A DNA stretch of 64,000 bases from an uncultured Neglectibacter sp. (GTDB lineage: Bacteria > Bacillota > Clostridia > Oscillospirales > Acutalibacteraceae): the NCBI GenBank assembly GCA_937958185.1, contig CALFFN010000019.1, positions 1 to 64,000 of the forward strand, in the 5' to 3' direction. The position numbers and the translations under genes are program-made. The notes beneath the pieces are model-generated. The model saw only the letters and a list, made by a program, of their open reading frames with translations, had not been told where the DNA came from and searched no databases. Positions 49,732 through 58,138 of the stretch are shown one piece after another (position 1 is the first letter of the stretch; every line of letters begins with the position of its first letter).

Positions 49732-50658
49732 ATGAGGGCAGGTGTGTTGTCTGAAAACGGCGTCATCGGGCTCTGCTGTCCCAGCCATGTTCCGCTGTAT
49801 GAAGCGGCGCCGGGACAGGAAGTGCCCTGGACACGAGAATATAAAAATATCATTGCCGCCATGGAGCAGCAGGGCTTTTCCGTGGTGCAGGCAAAAAATA
49901 TGTACCAAAAGACCTGGGGGTTTCTTGCTTCCGACTGGGAACGGGGAGAGGACTTCAACCAGCTGGCTGCCGAAAAAAGCGTGGAGCTGATCCTGTTCGG
50001 CGGGGGAGAAGGCGCGCCGGAGGTGCCGCCCTATCTGGATTTCGATTTGTTCCGGGAGAACCCCAAAAGAGTGATGAGCTACAGCGACGGCACCACGATC
50101 TTGAACGCCGTCTGGGCAAGGACGGGTCTGGAAACCTATTACGGGCAGGACCCGGTGTGCCTTTTGGAGCAGACAGAATATAACCGCCGTCACTTTGCAG
50201 GGCATATTTTAAGCGACAGCATGACTACCCACGAAAAGGCTTCCCCCTGGCGCTCTCTTACGCCCGGCGCCGCCGAGGGCGTGCTGGTGGGTGGATACCT
50301 GCTGAATTTTATCCTGCTGCTCGGCACAGAATATTTTCCTGTTGACCTGCGGGAGCCCCACCTGCTGTTTTTGGAGGACCATGAAAAGTTCGGCGGGGAA
50401 GCCCACATCAGCAGCCAGCTGGGCTATCTGGAGCAAAGCGATTTCATGAAGTCCGTTACCGGGCTGATTTTCGGGAATTATTCCGACAGCCCTTGTCCCG
50501 ACCTGTACGCCCGGCTCAAGCTGCTGGGGGAGCGCCACCATATCCCGGTGGTGTACTGCGACGATTTCGGGCACGGGGAAAATAAGGCGATCCTTCCCAT
50601 CGGGCGCAGCGCCCGGCTGGAGGTCGGCGAAAGCGGTTCGACGCTGCGGTACTTGTAA
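49732..50658 (+). CDS. S66 family serine peptidase (LD-carboxypeptidase/MccF-like)
   Basis: A 308-residue protein with the S66 fold. The nucleophile Ser is in VMSYSDGTTILNAV, the Glu in LLFLEDHEKFGGE and the His in FGHGENKAILPIG. Family members either trim the terminal D-Ala from murein tetrapeptide (LdcA) or cleave microcin C-like amides (MccF); the two cannot be separated here. No signal peptide, so cytosolic. ATG at 49732 with GGGGAG upstream. The GNAT gene begins directly after its stop. Confidence 0.9.
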   Translation: MRAGVLSENGVIGLCCPSHVPLYEAAPGQEVPWTREYKNIIAAMEQQGFSVVQAKNMYQKTWGFLASDWERGEDFNQLAAEKSVELILFGGGEGAPEVPPYLDFDLFRENPKRVMSYSDGTTILNAVWARTGLETYYGQDPVCLLEQTEYNRRHFAGHILSDSMTTHEKASPWRSLTPGAAEGVLVGGYLLNFILLLGTEYFPVDLREPHLLFLEDHEKFGGEAHISSQLGYLEQSDFMKSVTGLIFGNYSDSPCPDLYARLKLLGERHHIPVVYCDDFGHGENKAILPIGRSARLEVGESGSTLRYL

Positions 50659-51108
50659 ATGGGAATTATTGCGCACACAATGGAGTACCGGGGGGCGAAG
50701 CTGCCGCCGGGTCCTGCCCTGAGGAATTACCGCGACAGCGATTATGAAAGCTACCGGCAGCTCTATAACGCCGGTTTTGCCGAAATGCGGGCGGCGCTGG
50801 GGCTGACGCCCATTGATTGCTGCCGCAGCCGGGAAGAATTGATGGAAAAATCCGGCGACATTTTCCTTTTGGAAAAAGACGGCGAGCTGGCGGGCACCGT
50901 GGCGGTCTACGGCAGAGAGATAGACGATCTGGTGGTGGCAAAAGCGTATCAGGGACAGGGTATCGGCAAATCGCTGCTGCTTTTCGCGACAGCGCGGATA
51001 TTGGCAGCCGGCTCTGTCCCCACTCTGCATGTGGCAGATTGGAACCAAACCGCCGTGCGCCTATATGAGCATAACGGCTTTGTCATAATAAACACAGAAA
51101 CACTGTGA
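50659..51108 (+). CDS. GNAT family N-acetyltransferase
   Basis: A 149-residue protein with the acetyl-CoA loop AKAYQGQGIGKSLLLFA (Q-x-x-G-x-G type) at about residues 94-110 and the terminal block WNQTAVRLYEHNGF. Substrate unknown. ATG immediately follows the S66 peptidase stop, so the two are co-translated; a pairing of peptidase and acetyltransferase occurs in MccE/MccF-like self-immunity, but here that is only a possibility. Confidence 0.87.
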   Translation: MGIIAHTMEYRGAKLPPGPALRNYRDSDYESYRQLYNAGFAEMRAALGLTPIDCCRSREELMEKSGDIFLLEKDGELAGTVAVYGREIDDLVVAKAYQGQGIGKSLLLFATARILAAGSVPTLHVADWNQTAVRLYEHNGFVIINTETL

Positions 51109-51148
51109 TAGCTTTTCGCAGAAAAATCTCACGAGGAGGAAATAAACA

Positions 51149-52000
51149 ATGAGCGAAAACATGGAAAACTGCACCCACGACTGTTCTACCTGCGGGGAGA
51201 ACTGCCCTTCCCGCGCAGAACCCCAGAGCTTTCTGGAAAAGACCAACGACCTGAGCCATGTGAAGAAGATCATCGGCGTAGTCAGCGGCAAGGGCGGCGT
51301 GGGCAAATCGCTGGTCACGTCCCTGCTGGCAACGGAGCTGCGCCGCCGGGAAAATAAGGTGGCTGTGCTGGATGCCGACATCACGGGACCTTCTATCCCC
51401 AAGTGCTTTGGGCTCAAGCAGCGGGCAATGTCTGACGAAAACGGGCTTTACCCGGTGGAAACGAAAACCGGCGTGAAGGTCATGAGCGTGAACCTGCTGC
51501 TGGAGGAGGAGACCAGCCCTGTGGTGTGGCGGGGGCCTGTCATTGCCGGGGCGATCAAGCAGTTCTGGACGGACGTCATCTGGGGCGACGTGGATTATAT
51601 GTTTGTGGATATGCCTCCCGGGACCGGGGACGCGCCGCTGACGGTGTTCCAGTCCCTGCCCCTTGACGGCATCATCATCGTCACCTCCCCCCAGGAGCTG
51701 GTGAGTATGATCGTTTCCAAGGCGGTGGAAATGGCGAAGATGATGAACGTGCCGGTGCTGGGGCTGGTGGAGAACATGAGCTACTTCACCTGCCCGGACT
51801 GCGGCAAGCAATTCTCCGTGTTCGGCGAAAGCCACATCGACGAGGTGGCGGCGAAGTATGATTTGAAGGTGCTGGGCAAGCTGCCCATTGAGCCGAAGCT
51901 GGCAGCCGCCTGCGACCACGGTGCTGTAGAGCTTTTCGAGGGCGGCTGGCTGAACGACGCGGCAGACCTGCTGGAAAGCCTGCCCGTACAGGAGCAGTAA
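51149..52000 (+). CDS. Mrp/NBP35-type ATP-binding Fe-S carrier protein
   Basis: A 283-residue deviant-Walker ATPase (GVVSGKGGVGKSLVTSLLA) of the Mrp/ApbC group, thought to carry Fe-S clusters to targets. An N-terminal Cys-rich stretch, CTHDCSTCGENC (residues 8-19), recalls the ferredoxin-like N-terminus of eukaryotic NBP35, and the C-terminal CxxC is in YFTCPDCG near residue 213. Other blocks: VDMPPGTGDAPLTVFQSLP and VTSPQELVSMIV. ATG with AGGAGGAAAT upstream, monocistronic, ended by a 17-bp stem terminator. Confidence 0.93.
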   Translation: MSENMENCTHDCSTCGENCPSRAEPQSFLEKTNDLSHVKKIIGVVSGKGGVGKSLVTSLLATELRRRENKVAVLDADITGPSIPKCFGLKQRAMSDENGLYPVETKTGVKVMSVNLLLEEETSPVVWRGPVIAGAIKQFWTDVIWGDVDYMFVDMPPGTGDAPLTVFQSLPLDGIIIVTSPQELVSMIVSKAVEMAKMMNVPVLGLVENMSYFTCPDCGKQFSVFGESHIDEVAAKYDLKVLGKLPIEPKLAAACDHGAVELFEGGWLNDAADLLESLPVQEQ

Positions 52001-52022
52001 AAAAGGCAAGCAAAAAGTAAGT

Positions 52023-52057
52023 AAAAAACAGGCGGAGAGCTCTCCGCCTGTTTTTTT
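52023..52057 (+). terminator. Intrinsic terminator after the Mrp gene
   Basis: AAAAAACAGGCGGAGAG (52023-52039) pairs with CTCTCCGCCTGTTTTTT (52040-52056). Confidence 0.88.
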
Positions 52058-52063
52058 ACTGTA

Positions 52064-52091
52064 TTGACAAAACAAAATTTCAGATTATAAT
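52064..52091 (+). promoter_or_regulatory. Upstream promoter of the left cassette
   Basis: TTGACA (52064-52069), 16 nt, TATAAT (52086-52091). It lies outside the duplicated region and has no counterpart in the right-hand cassette. The 120 bp after it shows no gene. Confidence 0.55.
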
Positions 52092-52216
52092 TTAATAATG
52101 ATTATATCGTGTTTGGAATTATTTTTGCAAAAATCGTTCTGTACTTTGAAAAATGAAAATAGGGAAAATGGGCAGACAGAGCCGGATAGCCTGTTTTTGA
52201 GAAAGCTGGAAAATAT

Positions 52217-52401
52217 GTGACATAGAAAACCTCTTATACTAAAATGAAAGTTACAAGAGGGTAGCGTCATTTTTACGCACTACGCAGGTTTGTGTAAAGA
52301 TAGCCTGCCCGTGCATAGGAATAAGGTCAATACGGAATTGTCCTCCTGCGCCAAGTGAATGCATTCACATTAAAATCCCATTTTGAAAAGAGGTGAAACA
52401 T
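52217..52401 (+). promoter_or_regulatory. Conserved promoter, operator and leader of the left cassette
   Basis: GTGACA (52217-52222), 17 nt, TAAAAT (52240-52245). The inverted repeat CCTCTTATA (52230-52238)/TACAAGAGG (52252-52260) brackets the -10. The leader of about 150 nt holds GCGT/ACGC, CAGGTT/AGCCTG hairpins and the perfect palindrome GTGAATGCATTCAC (52355-52368). The same elements, about 95% identical, precede the right-hand cassette on the other strand. Confidence 0.75.
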
Positions 52402-52668
52402 ATGAAAAAAGCGCTGTCTCTGCTTCTGGTGCTGGCGCTGGCTCTGGCGATCTTCGCCCTCCCCGCCGCCGCAGAAACCCATGACCATGACGGCTGCGCC
52501 GATTGTGCTGCCGAAAGCGTCATTCTCCGCAGACCGCCGATTATCTTTTGTTCTTATTGCGGCGGTTCTATGAAATTTACCAGAAAAGTTGGTAATCAGT
52601 ATCTGTATGCCTGCACCAATCAAGATTGTTATTTGTATGGTGAAGAGTACGTAGGACCGTCTTTCTAA
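52402..52668 (+). CDS. Small secreted Cys/His-rich protein, zinc-ribbon-like (left copy)
   Basis: An 88-residue protein. Residues 1-24 are a classic signal peptide (MKKALSLLLVLALALAIF, cut after PAAA). The mature start THDHDGCADCA is rich in His/Asp/Cys, and the end has FCSYCGGSMKF and ACTNQDCYLY, together a zinc-ribbon-like set of Cys pairs. ATG at 52402 after GAGGTGAA. It is 72 bp before the lipoprotein gene. I recognise no named family. The right-hand copy at 58139-58384 shares the signal peptide and the HDHDGC block almost exactly but diverges after that. Confidence 0.8.
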   Translation: MKKALSLLLVLALALAIFALPAAAETHDHDGCADCAAESVILRRPPIIFCSYCGGSMKFTRKVGNQYLYACTNQDCYLYGEEYVGPSF

Positions 52669-52740
52669 ATGGAAATGAGGAGCGGTGATGGGCGATTGCC
52701 TGTTGCCGCTTTTCTATATGAGTTGGAGAGGAGTGTTGTG

Positions 52741-54177
52741 ATGAGATATGTAAAAAGGATGTCCGCCGCGTTGATTTGCGCTCTGCTACTGGTAGTTTCT
52801 GTTTCCACCTGTAACGCACCGGCAGTGAACCGACCACTGCATATCCTTATAGATATTCCGACAGAGCCATGGTTTATAAGCTCAAAGAAAATCACCGAAG
52901 GTTTGAAAGATTACCTTCAATATGTCTATGACATGGATCCAGAGGACGTGGAGGTCGAGTTCCTGCCGGAAGAAGAATCGGAGCGCAGTGTTCGCATTTC
53001 TGCTTTGCGTACAGCAATTATTTCCGGCGAAGGACCTGACGTGTTCGTAGTATCCAGTGAGCTTCCAGCAGGACAGGAGCGAAAGGATTTTCTGAAAACG
53101 GCAAATGCGGACTCGCCTTTTCACAATATTATGGCGCCAAGAGAACGGTTGTTTCAAGACCCGCAGTCCGCGATGGAAAAAGGGCTGTTTCTTCCTTTGG
53201 ACGATTATCTTGCCAAAGCACAGTTTTTCGATGCAGGTGTGATTGAACCTGCTGTCTTGGCGGCGGGGCAGACAGATGAGGGGCAGATGCTGATTCCATT
53301 GGCGTTTACTTTCCCCACCGCAATTTTTCAGGAAGGCATCGCAGGCAGGTCGAATGCCGAACAGAACGCATACGGCGCGGCGGCGTGGAACCAATTCCCA
53401 GACCTGTTCGGGCAGATTGTGGACTACAAAGCGGAAACGCTGCTGTTCTCGGAAGCAGAACTGCTGGAAACTGTACGAGACGCATTGGCAAAGGGCGATA
53501 TAGAGCCAGGGTCGATCAATGGGGACGCGGATAATGATATGGACTTGCGTCTTTTCTTTTTTCCGGAAAAGACGGAGGGGCTTGTGGCAGTGTGCGATTT
53601 GAATCACTATGATCTGCGGTATTGGCAACCGACTTATTTCAGTGGAGAGTGGCAGGAAGGAGCTATATCCGAAAAAATTGTCCCTATTAAAAACCGGGAA
53701 AGCGGTGTGACAGCGCAGATCACTGCCTATATTGGTATCAATAGCAACACGCCGCGTCCGAAAGAAGCCTTTCAGGTGTTAGACTTGCTGACCCGCCGAG
53801 AGGCAATGGGAAACATTCCTGTAAGAGAAGACCCGAAAAACCTCTTGCCGTATCATGTCCTGTTTTTGTGTTATGATGTGTACGGTGTACCCTCTCGCAA
53901 CGATTTACTGGGTAGCGATTACGGTGGCTCGTTTGGATACAGGCAGTCCTATGTGGGACAGTTGACGGGAAAGACAGAATTTATTGCCAGTCCCGTTACT
54001 TTCGATATTTACAAAAACCTCCGCGCCCAGGTGACCACCGCCCGTTTTTACGGTGAACTGGATTGGGAGTTGCAGGAAATGTTCAATGCCTGCCGGGAAG
54101 CGGAATCAGACGAAGAGATCGAAAAAATCGTCTCCAAAGCCTACGACATCATGCTGATGATCTTAGCGGAAAGCTGA
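52741..54177 (+). CDS. Solute-binding-protein-like lipoprotein (left copy)
   Basis: A 478-residue protein. An N-terminal hydrophobic signal ends near a cysteine (SVSTC, about residue 24), an imperfect lipobox because Thr precedes Cys. The mature chain reads like family 1 extracellular solute-binding proteins: an ALRTAIISGEGPDVFVVSSE block, FLPLDDYLAK and LIPLAFTFPTAIF. No permease or ATPase gene is near. ATG at 52741 with GGAGAGGAG upstream. Its last 25 residues, SDEEIEKIVSKAYDIMLMIL and the end AES, are almost those of the right-hand copy. Confidence 0.85.
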   Translation: MRYVKRMSAALICALLLVVSVSTCNAPAVNRPLHILIDIPTEPWFISSKKITEGLKDYLQYVYDMDPEDVEVEFLPEEESERSVRISALRTAIISGEGPDVFVVSSELPAGQERKDFLKTANADSPFHNIMAPRERLFQDPQSAMEKGLFLPLDDYLAKAQFFDAGVIEPAVLAAGQTDEGQMLIPLAFTFPTAIFQEGIAGRSNAEQNAYGAAAWNQFPDLFGQIVDYKAETLLFSEAELLETVRDALAKGDIEPGSINGDADNDMDLRLFFFPEKTEGLVAVCDLNHYDLRYWQPTYFSGEWQEGAISEKIVPIKNRESGVTAQITAYIGINSNTPRPKEAFQVLDLLTRREAMGNIPVREDPKNLLPYHVLFLCYDVYGVPSRNDLLGSDYGGSFGYRQSYVGQLTGKTEFIASPVTFDIYKNLRAQVTTARFYGELDWELQEMFNACREAESDEEIEKIVSKAYDIMLMILAES

Positions 54178-54208
54178 AAACGGGAAAATGTGGAACAAAT
54201 GAAAAACC

Positions 54209-54242
54209 AAAAAACAGGAGGGAACGTTTTCTCCTGTTTTTT
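54209..54242 (+). terminator. Intrinsic terminator of the left cassette
   Basis: AAAAAACAGGAG (54209-54220) pairs with CTCCTGTTTTTT (54231-54242). Confidence 0.85.
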
Positions 54243-54395
54243 CTATCCTGCTTTCCGCATTGACAAAAGCATATCCCCGTTGTAATATCATTTTAGAGTG
54301 GACAGCGGTTTCCCTTTAAGGCGGCTGCAGGAAAAAGAAAAAAGGAAAAAGCCGGAGCTCTTTCCTTTGCCAATGGTATTTTGCTGTGGGAGCGA

Positions 54396-54923
54396 TCAGC
54401 CGTGCTCTGAGCCGGTTTCAGGCTCCGGGTATTCCTCGCCGAAGGTCTCTACGGTCACTTTCTCCATGATCTGGTCCTCGTAGGGGCGGTCCGCCGGATC
54501 GCGGGGAGCGGAAACGATATCCTGCGCCACCTCAATGCCCTCGATCACCCTGCCGAACGCGGCATACTGCCCGTCCAGATGGGGCGCGTCCGCCACCATG
54601 ATAAAGAACTGGGAGCCAGCGCTGTTGGGGCGCATGGAACGCGCCATGGACAGCACGCCGGTGGTGTGCTTCAGATCATTCTGAAAGCCGTTGGCGGAAA
54701 ACTCCCCCTTGATACCGTAGCCGGGACCGCCCATGCCAGTGCCTTCCGGGTCGCCGCCCTGGATCATGAAGCCGGGGATCACACGGTGAAAAATCGTGCC
54801 GTCGTAAAATCCCTGCTGGATCAGGGAAACGAAATTATTCACGGTATTGGGCGCGATATCGGGGTACAGCTCCGCCTTTATGGTGCCGCGGGTGGTTTCA
54901 AAGGTCACAATGGGATTCTTCAT
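54396..54923 (-). CDS. Cyclophilin-type peptidyl-prolyl cis-trans isomerase
   Basis: A 175-residue cyclophilin that catalyses proline isomerisation. Active-site blocks: FYDGTIFHRVIPGFMIQGGD (Arg about 47), GVLSMARS, SAGSQFFIMVADAPHLDGQY and AAFGRVIEG. No signal peptide, so it is cytosolic. It lies between the two inverted cassettes and is transcribed leftward on its own. An A/T-rich hairpin (AAGGAAA/TTTCCTT) past its stop may be its terminator. Confidence 0.95.
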   Translation of the reverse strand: MKNPIVTFETTRGTIKAELYPDIAPNTVNNFVSLIQQGFYDGTIFHRVIPGFMIQGGDPEGTGMGGPGYGIKGEFSANGFQNDLKHTTGVLSMARSMRPNSAGSQFFIMVADAPHLDGQYAAFGRVIEGIEVAQDIVSAPRDPADRPYEDQIMEKVTVETFGEEYPEPETGSEHG

Positions 54924-55069
54924 AAAAGCATCTCCTTTTTTGTTCTTTGGGATATGGATTCAGTATAACAGATTTGAGAAGAAATTTCTCGAAATTTGAA
55001 AGAAATTCAGAAAAAATTTACAGAACAGAAAGAATTTGACGGATTCATCGGTTGAAAGGGGAACGGAAT

Positions 55070-55828
55070 ATGAAATTGGTATCCTGGAACGTCAACGGTC
55101 TGCGCGCCTGCATGGGAAAGGGCTTCGGAACATTTTTGCAGGAGGAAGCCCCGGATATTATTTGCCTGCAGGAAACAAAAATGCAGCGGGAGCAGGCGGA
55201 TTTCGATTTCCCTGGCTACTTTGAATATTGGAACTCCGCCACTGTGCGTAAGGGCTATTCCGGCACGGCGGTGTTTTCCAAAACAGAACCGCTTTCCGTC
55301 TCTTACGGGCTGGGGAAAGAAGAATTTGACGGGGAGGGCAGGGTGATTGCCGCCGAATATCCCAATTTTATTTTGGTGACGGTCTACACGCCCAATTCCC
55401 AACGGGAGCTGACACGGCTCGGGTACCGTATGGAATTTGAAGACGCCTTTCGGGAATACCTGACAAGTCTGCGGAAGCAGAAGCCCGTGATCGTCTGCGG
55501 GGACATGAACGTGGCACACCGCCCCATTGACTTGAAAAACCCCAAGCCCAATGTGGGCAATGCCGGATTTACTTACGAGGAACGGGGCAAATTCGGCGAG
55601 CTGCTGGCAAGCGGATTTCTGGATACCTTCCGATATTTTTATCCCGAGCAGGAGGGGGCGTACTCCTGGTGGAGCTATATGTACCACTCCCGGGAAAACA
55701 ACGCCGGGTGGCGGATCGACTATTTTCTGGCGGACGAGCGGCTGCAGGACAGTTTAGTGGACAGCCGGATCCTGTCCCAGGTGCCGGGCAGCGACCACTG
55801 CCCGGTAGAGCTTATGATAAAGGACTGA
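55070..55828 (+). CDS. exoA: Exodeoxyribonuclease III (AP endonuclease)
   Basis: A 252-residue EEP-superfamily nuclease of base-excision repair. Catalytic blocks: LVSWNVNGLRACMGKG, IICLQETKMQ (metal-binding Glu), VTVYTPNSQREL, CGDMNVAHRPIDL, GWRIDYFL and the terminal GSDHCPVEL. ATG at 55070 after GAAAGGGGAACGG. It is followed 4 bp later by the sirtuin gene, probably co-transcribed. Confidence 0.96.
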   Translation: MKLVSWNVNGLRACMGKGFGTFLQEEAPDIICLQETKMQREQADFDFPGYFEYWNSATVRKGYSGTAVFSKTEPLSVSYGLGKEEFDGEGRVIAAEYPNFILVTVYTPNSQRELTRLGYRMEFEDAFREYLTSLRKQKPVIVCGDMNVAHRPIDLKNPKPNVGNAGFTYEERGKFGELLASGFLDTFRYFYPEQEGAYSWWSYMYHSRENNAGWRIDYFLADERLQDSLVDSRILSQVPGSDHCPVELMIKD

Positions 55829-55832
55829 GCGT

Positions 55833-56564
55833 ATGAGCAAGGAAATGGATACCCTGCGGCAATGGCTGAGGGAAAGCAGGCACACGGCATTTTTAGGCGG
55901 CGCAGGTGTTTCCACCGCCAGCGGCATTCCCGATTTTCGCAGCGCCTATGGGCTGTACCGGGAGCGCCAGCAGGGCATTTCCTATGAGGAAATGCTGTCC
56001 CACGGATATTTTACCCACCATACGGAAAAATTCTATGAATTTCTCCGGCAGGTCATGCTATATCCCGACGCCAAGCCCAACCCTGCCCACTATGCTTTGG
56101 CAAAGCTGGAGCAGGCAGGCAAGCTGGACGCGGTCATTACCCAGAATATTGACGGTCTGCACCAAATGGCAGGCAGCAAAACTGTCATCGAGCTCCACGG
56201 CAACGAGAACCGCTACTACTGCCTGTCCTGCGGAAAAACCTGCGATATGGATTTTATCCTGCACGGTGAGGGCGTGCCGAAATGCAGCTGCGGCGGGACG
56301 ATCCGCCCGGACGTGGTGCTGTATGGCGAGCAGCTGGACCAGCGGAACATGGCACTGGCGGTGGAGTATATCGAGCGGGCGGAGTTGTTATTGGTGGGCG
56401 GCACCTCGCTGGTGGTGTACCCTGCGGCTGGGCTGGTGAATTATCTCAGCCGGGGCGCCAGGCTGGTGCTGCTGAACCGGGACGAAACGCCCTTTGACGG
56501 TCAGGCCGACCTTGTTTTCCGGCAGGATATCGCGGATATTTTGCAGGAAGCGGCAAAGCTGTAA
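55833..56564 (+). CDS. cobB: NAD-dependent protein deacylase (sirtuin)
   Basis: A 243-residue Sir2 protein. NAD pocket GGAGVSTASGIPDFRSAYGL, catalytic His in ITQNIDGLHQMAGSKTVIELHGN, zinc ribbon YCLSCGKTC followed by PKCSCGGTIRPDVVLYGE. It removes acyl groups from lysines using NAD. ATG at 55833 with AAAGGA upstream; ends at a strong terminator. Its position between the duplicated cassettes is probably incidental. Confidence 0.96.
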   Translation: MSKEMDTLRQWLRESRHTAFLGGAGVSTASGIPDFRSAYGLYRERQQGISYEEMLSHGYFTHHTEKFYEFLRQVMLYPDAKPNPAHYALAKLEQAGKLDAVITQNIDGLHQMAGSKTVIELHGNENRYYCLSCGKTCDMDFILHGEGVPKCSCGGTIRPDVVLYGEQLDQRNMALAVEYIERAELLLVGGTSLVVYPAAGLVNYLSRGARLVLLNRDETPFDGQADLVFRQDIADILQEAAKL

Positions 56565-56575
56565 TTTTATGAGTC

Positions 56576-56621
56576 AAGCATCTCTCAGCGGCATTCCGTC
56601 AGCCGCTGGGAGATGCTTTTT
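56576..56621 (+). terminator. Terminator after the sirtuin gene
   Basis: A 17-bp stem with one G-T pair (56576-56592 with 56602-56618), a 9-nt loop and a T-run. Confidence 0.88.
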
Positions 56622-56635
56622 CTTTCCTGAAAAAT

Positions 56636-58063
56636 TCAGCTTTCCGCCAAGATCATCAGCATGGTGTCGTAAGCTTTGGAGACGATTTTTTCGATTTTTT
56701 CGTCTGATTCCGCTTCCAGACAGGCTTCGTACATGGTTTGCAGCTCCTGATCTAAGGCGCCGTAAAACCGTGCGTGGGTCACTTCGTTCCGCAGGGCGGT
56801 GTATTCGGCAAAAGCTTCCTCGTTCGGTCCGGGGTCAATGCCAATTTCAGAAATGTACCGCTGTCCAAAGGAATGCTTGGAATCGAACAGCATATCCTTT
56901 CCCGCAGGTACGCCAAAGGCAAAATTCAGCAAGATGGTTTGATGGTTCTTTCCGTTGGAATCGTACTCACCAATAAATGATTGAGTGCTTGGCAAAAACA
57001 ACAGGTCTAAAAAGTCAAAAGCCTCCTGCGAGCGCTCTGTGTTACGATTGATACAGGCATAGCTGGTTATTCCCGCTGTGACCCCGCCCTCCATATTGCG
57101 GATCGGGGCAATCACCTGGCTGTGCAGTTCCGGCGTCTGACGGGCGTCGTAATATCCCGGTGACCATGGAGACACCGACATGTACTCTAGTTCACTTTCC
57201 AGCAGAAGCCCGTCAAGACCGTCAGAGGGCAGCACATCATTCTCTATGTCGGACAGTTCCTCTTCTTTTAGCCGTATAGCTTCCTTTACCCTGGCTAAAA
57301 GCTCTTCCCGGGAAAAGGTAAGGTTTTCCGTGTCATAATTACTATATTTTCCAAACAGGTCGGAGAATTGGTTCCACGCCGCCAATCCATACGCCTTTCT
57401 TACCGCAGAATCTTCCCAAATAAGAGCTTTCTGCCATGAATCAGGCATACTTCCCGCCTTTTGCAGGTCGGCTCTCCGATAAACGGCGTATGGAAACGTG
57501 ATGGTAATGGGCAACACCATTTGCCCCTCCGCACTTTTTCCAGCGTCTAAAATAACGGGTTCCATAAAATTTGAACGAAAATATTTTGCTTTTTCAAGAT
57601 ACTTGTCCAATGGTAGAAAAAAGGAATTGTTTATGGCGGCTGTCACATCAGTAAAAAGTGGTTCACGGTAAAGTGTGCTTTCTTCAGGGTGCTCATTTTC
57701 CAGAAAATTCCAATCGTTGATGATGCGATTAGGGACATCGCAGCGCATGACAAAAACATCCGGTCCACCGCCCGCCATAATTTCGGTACGCAAAGCCGCA
57801 AGACGCACTTCTCTTTCAGCTTTATTCGCCGGCAGAACTTCAATCACAAAATTTCCATCGGCGATACCGTAATACCGCAAATAGTCTTCCAGCTCCGGCA
57901 CACCATCTCCAGTATGCAGCAGCCCGGCTTTCTCACAGCAGAAAAGGTCGGTCAAAATGCGCAGGGGCTGTTTCTCCTCTGATTTCTGGCAGGAAGAAAA
58001 TAAAAGCATGGACAACAAGCAAAGAATAATACAAACAAAATTTTTAGAACCTGAAAGCCTCAT
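56636..58063 (-). CDS. Solute-binding-protein-like lipoprotein (right copy)
   Basis: A 475-residue paralogue of the lipoprotein at 52741. Signal peptide with lipobox-like LLFSSCQKSEE (Cys about 25), then blocks matching the left copy in order: REVRLAALRTEIMAGGGPDV, FLPLDKYLEKAKYF, LPITITFPYAVYRR, AYGLAAWNQFSDLFGKY, and the end SDEKIEKIVSKAYDTMLMIL with AES. Overall the pair is clearly homologous but diverged, unlike their leaders. No transport partners nearby. The small secreted protein gene precedes it by 75 bp, with a hairpin between. Confidence 0.87.
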   Translation of the reverse strand: MRLSGSKNFVCIILCLLSMLLFSSCQKSEEKQPLRILTDLFCCEKAGLLHTGDGVPELEDYLRYYGIADGNFVIEVLPANKAEREVRLAALRTEIMAGGGPDVFVMRCDVPNRIINDWNFLENEHPEESTLYREPLFTDVTAAINNSFFLPLDKYLEKAKYFRSNFMEPVILDAGKSAEGQMVLPITITFPYAVYRRADLQKAGSMPDSWQKALIWEDSAVRKAYGLAAWNQFSDLFGKYSNYDTENLTFSREELLARVKEAIRLKEEELSDIENDVLPSDGLDGLLLESELEYMSVSPWSPGYYDARQTPELHSQVIAPIRNMEGGVTAGITSYACINRNTERSQEAFDFLDLLFLPSTQSFIGEYDSNGKNHQTILLNFAFGVPAGKDMLFDSKHSFGQRYISEIGIDPGPNEEAFAEYTALRNEVTHARFYGALDQELQTMYEACLEAESDEKIEKIVSKAYDTMLMILAES

Positions 58064-58087
58064 GCTATCACCTCGAAAAAGGGCAAA

Positions 58088-58113
58088 GAACCCATTTTGT
58101 AAAAAATGGGTTC
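58088..58113 (-). terminator. Intercistronic hairpin of the right cassette
   Basis: GAACCCATTTT (58088-58098) pairs with AAAATGGGTTC (58103-58113). On the minus strand it is followed by TTTGCCCTTTTT, so it could reduce read-through from the small gene into the lipoprotein gene. The left cassette lacks it. Confidence 0.6.
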
Positions 58114-58138
58114 CCTGTAAATGGACTGCAGTTCAAGT

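Noticed and set aside
52064..52216. Possible extra gene upstream of the left cassette
   Set aside because: No ribosome site with a usable frame; only a promoter is supported.
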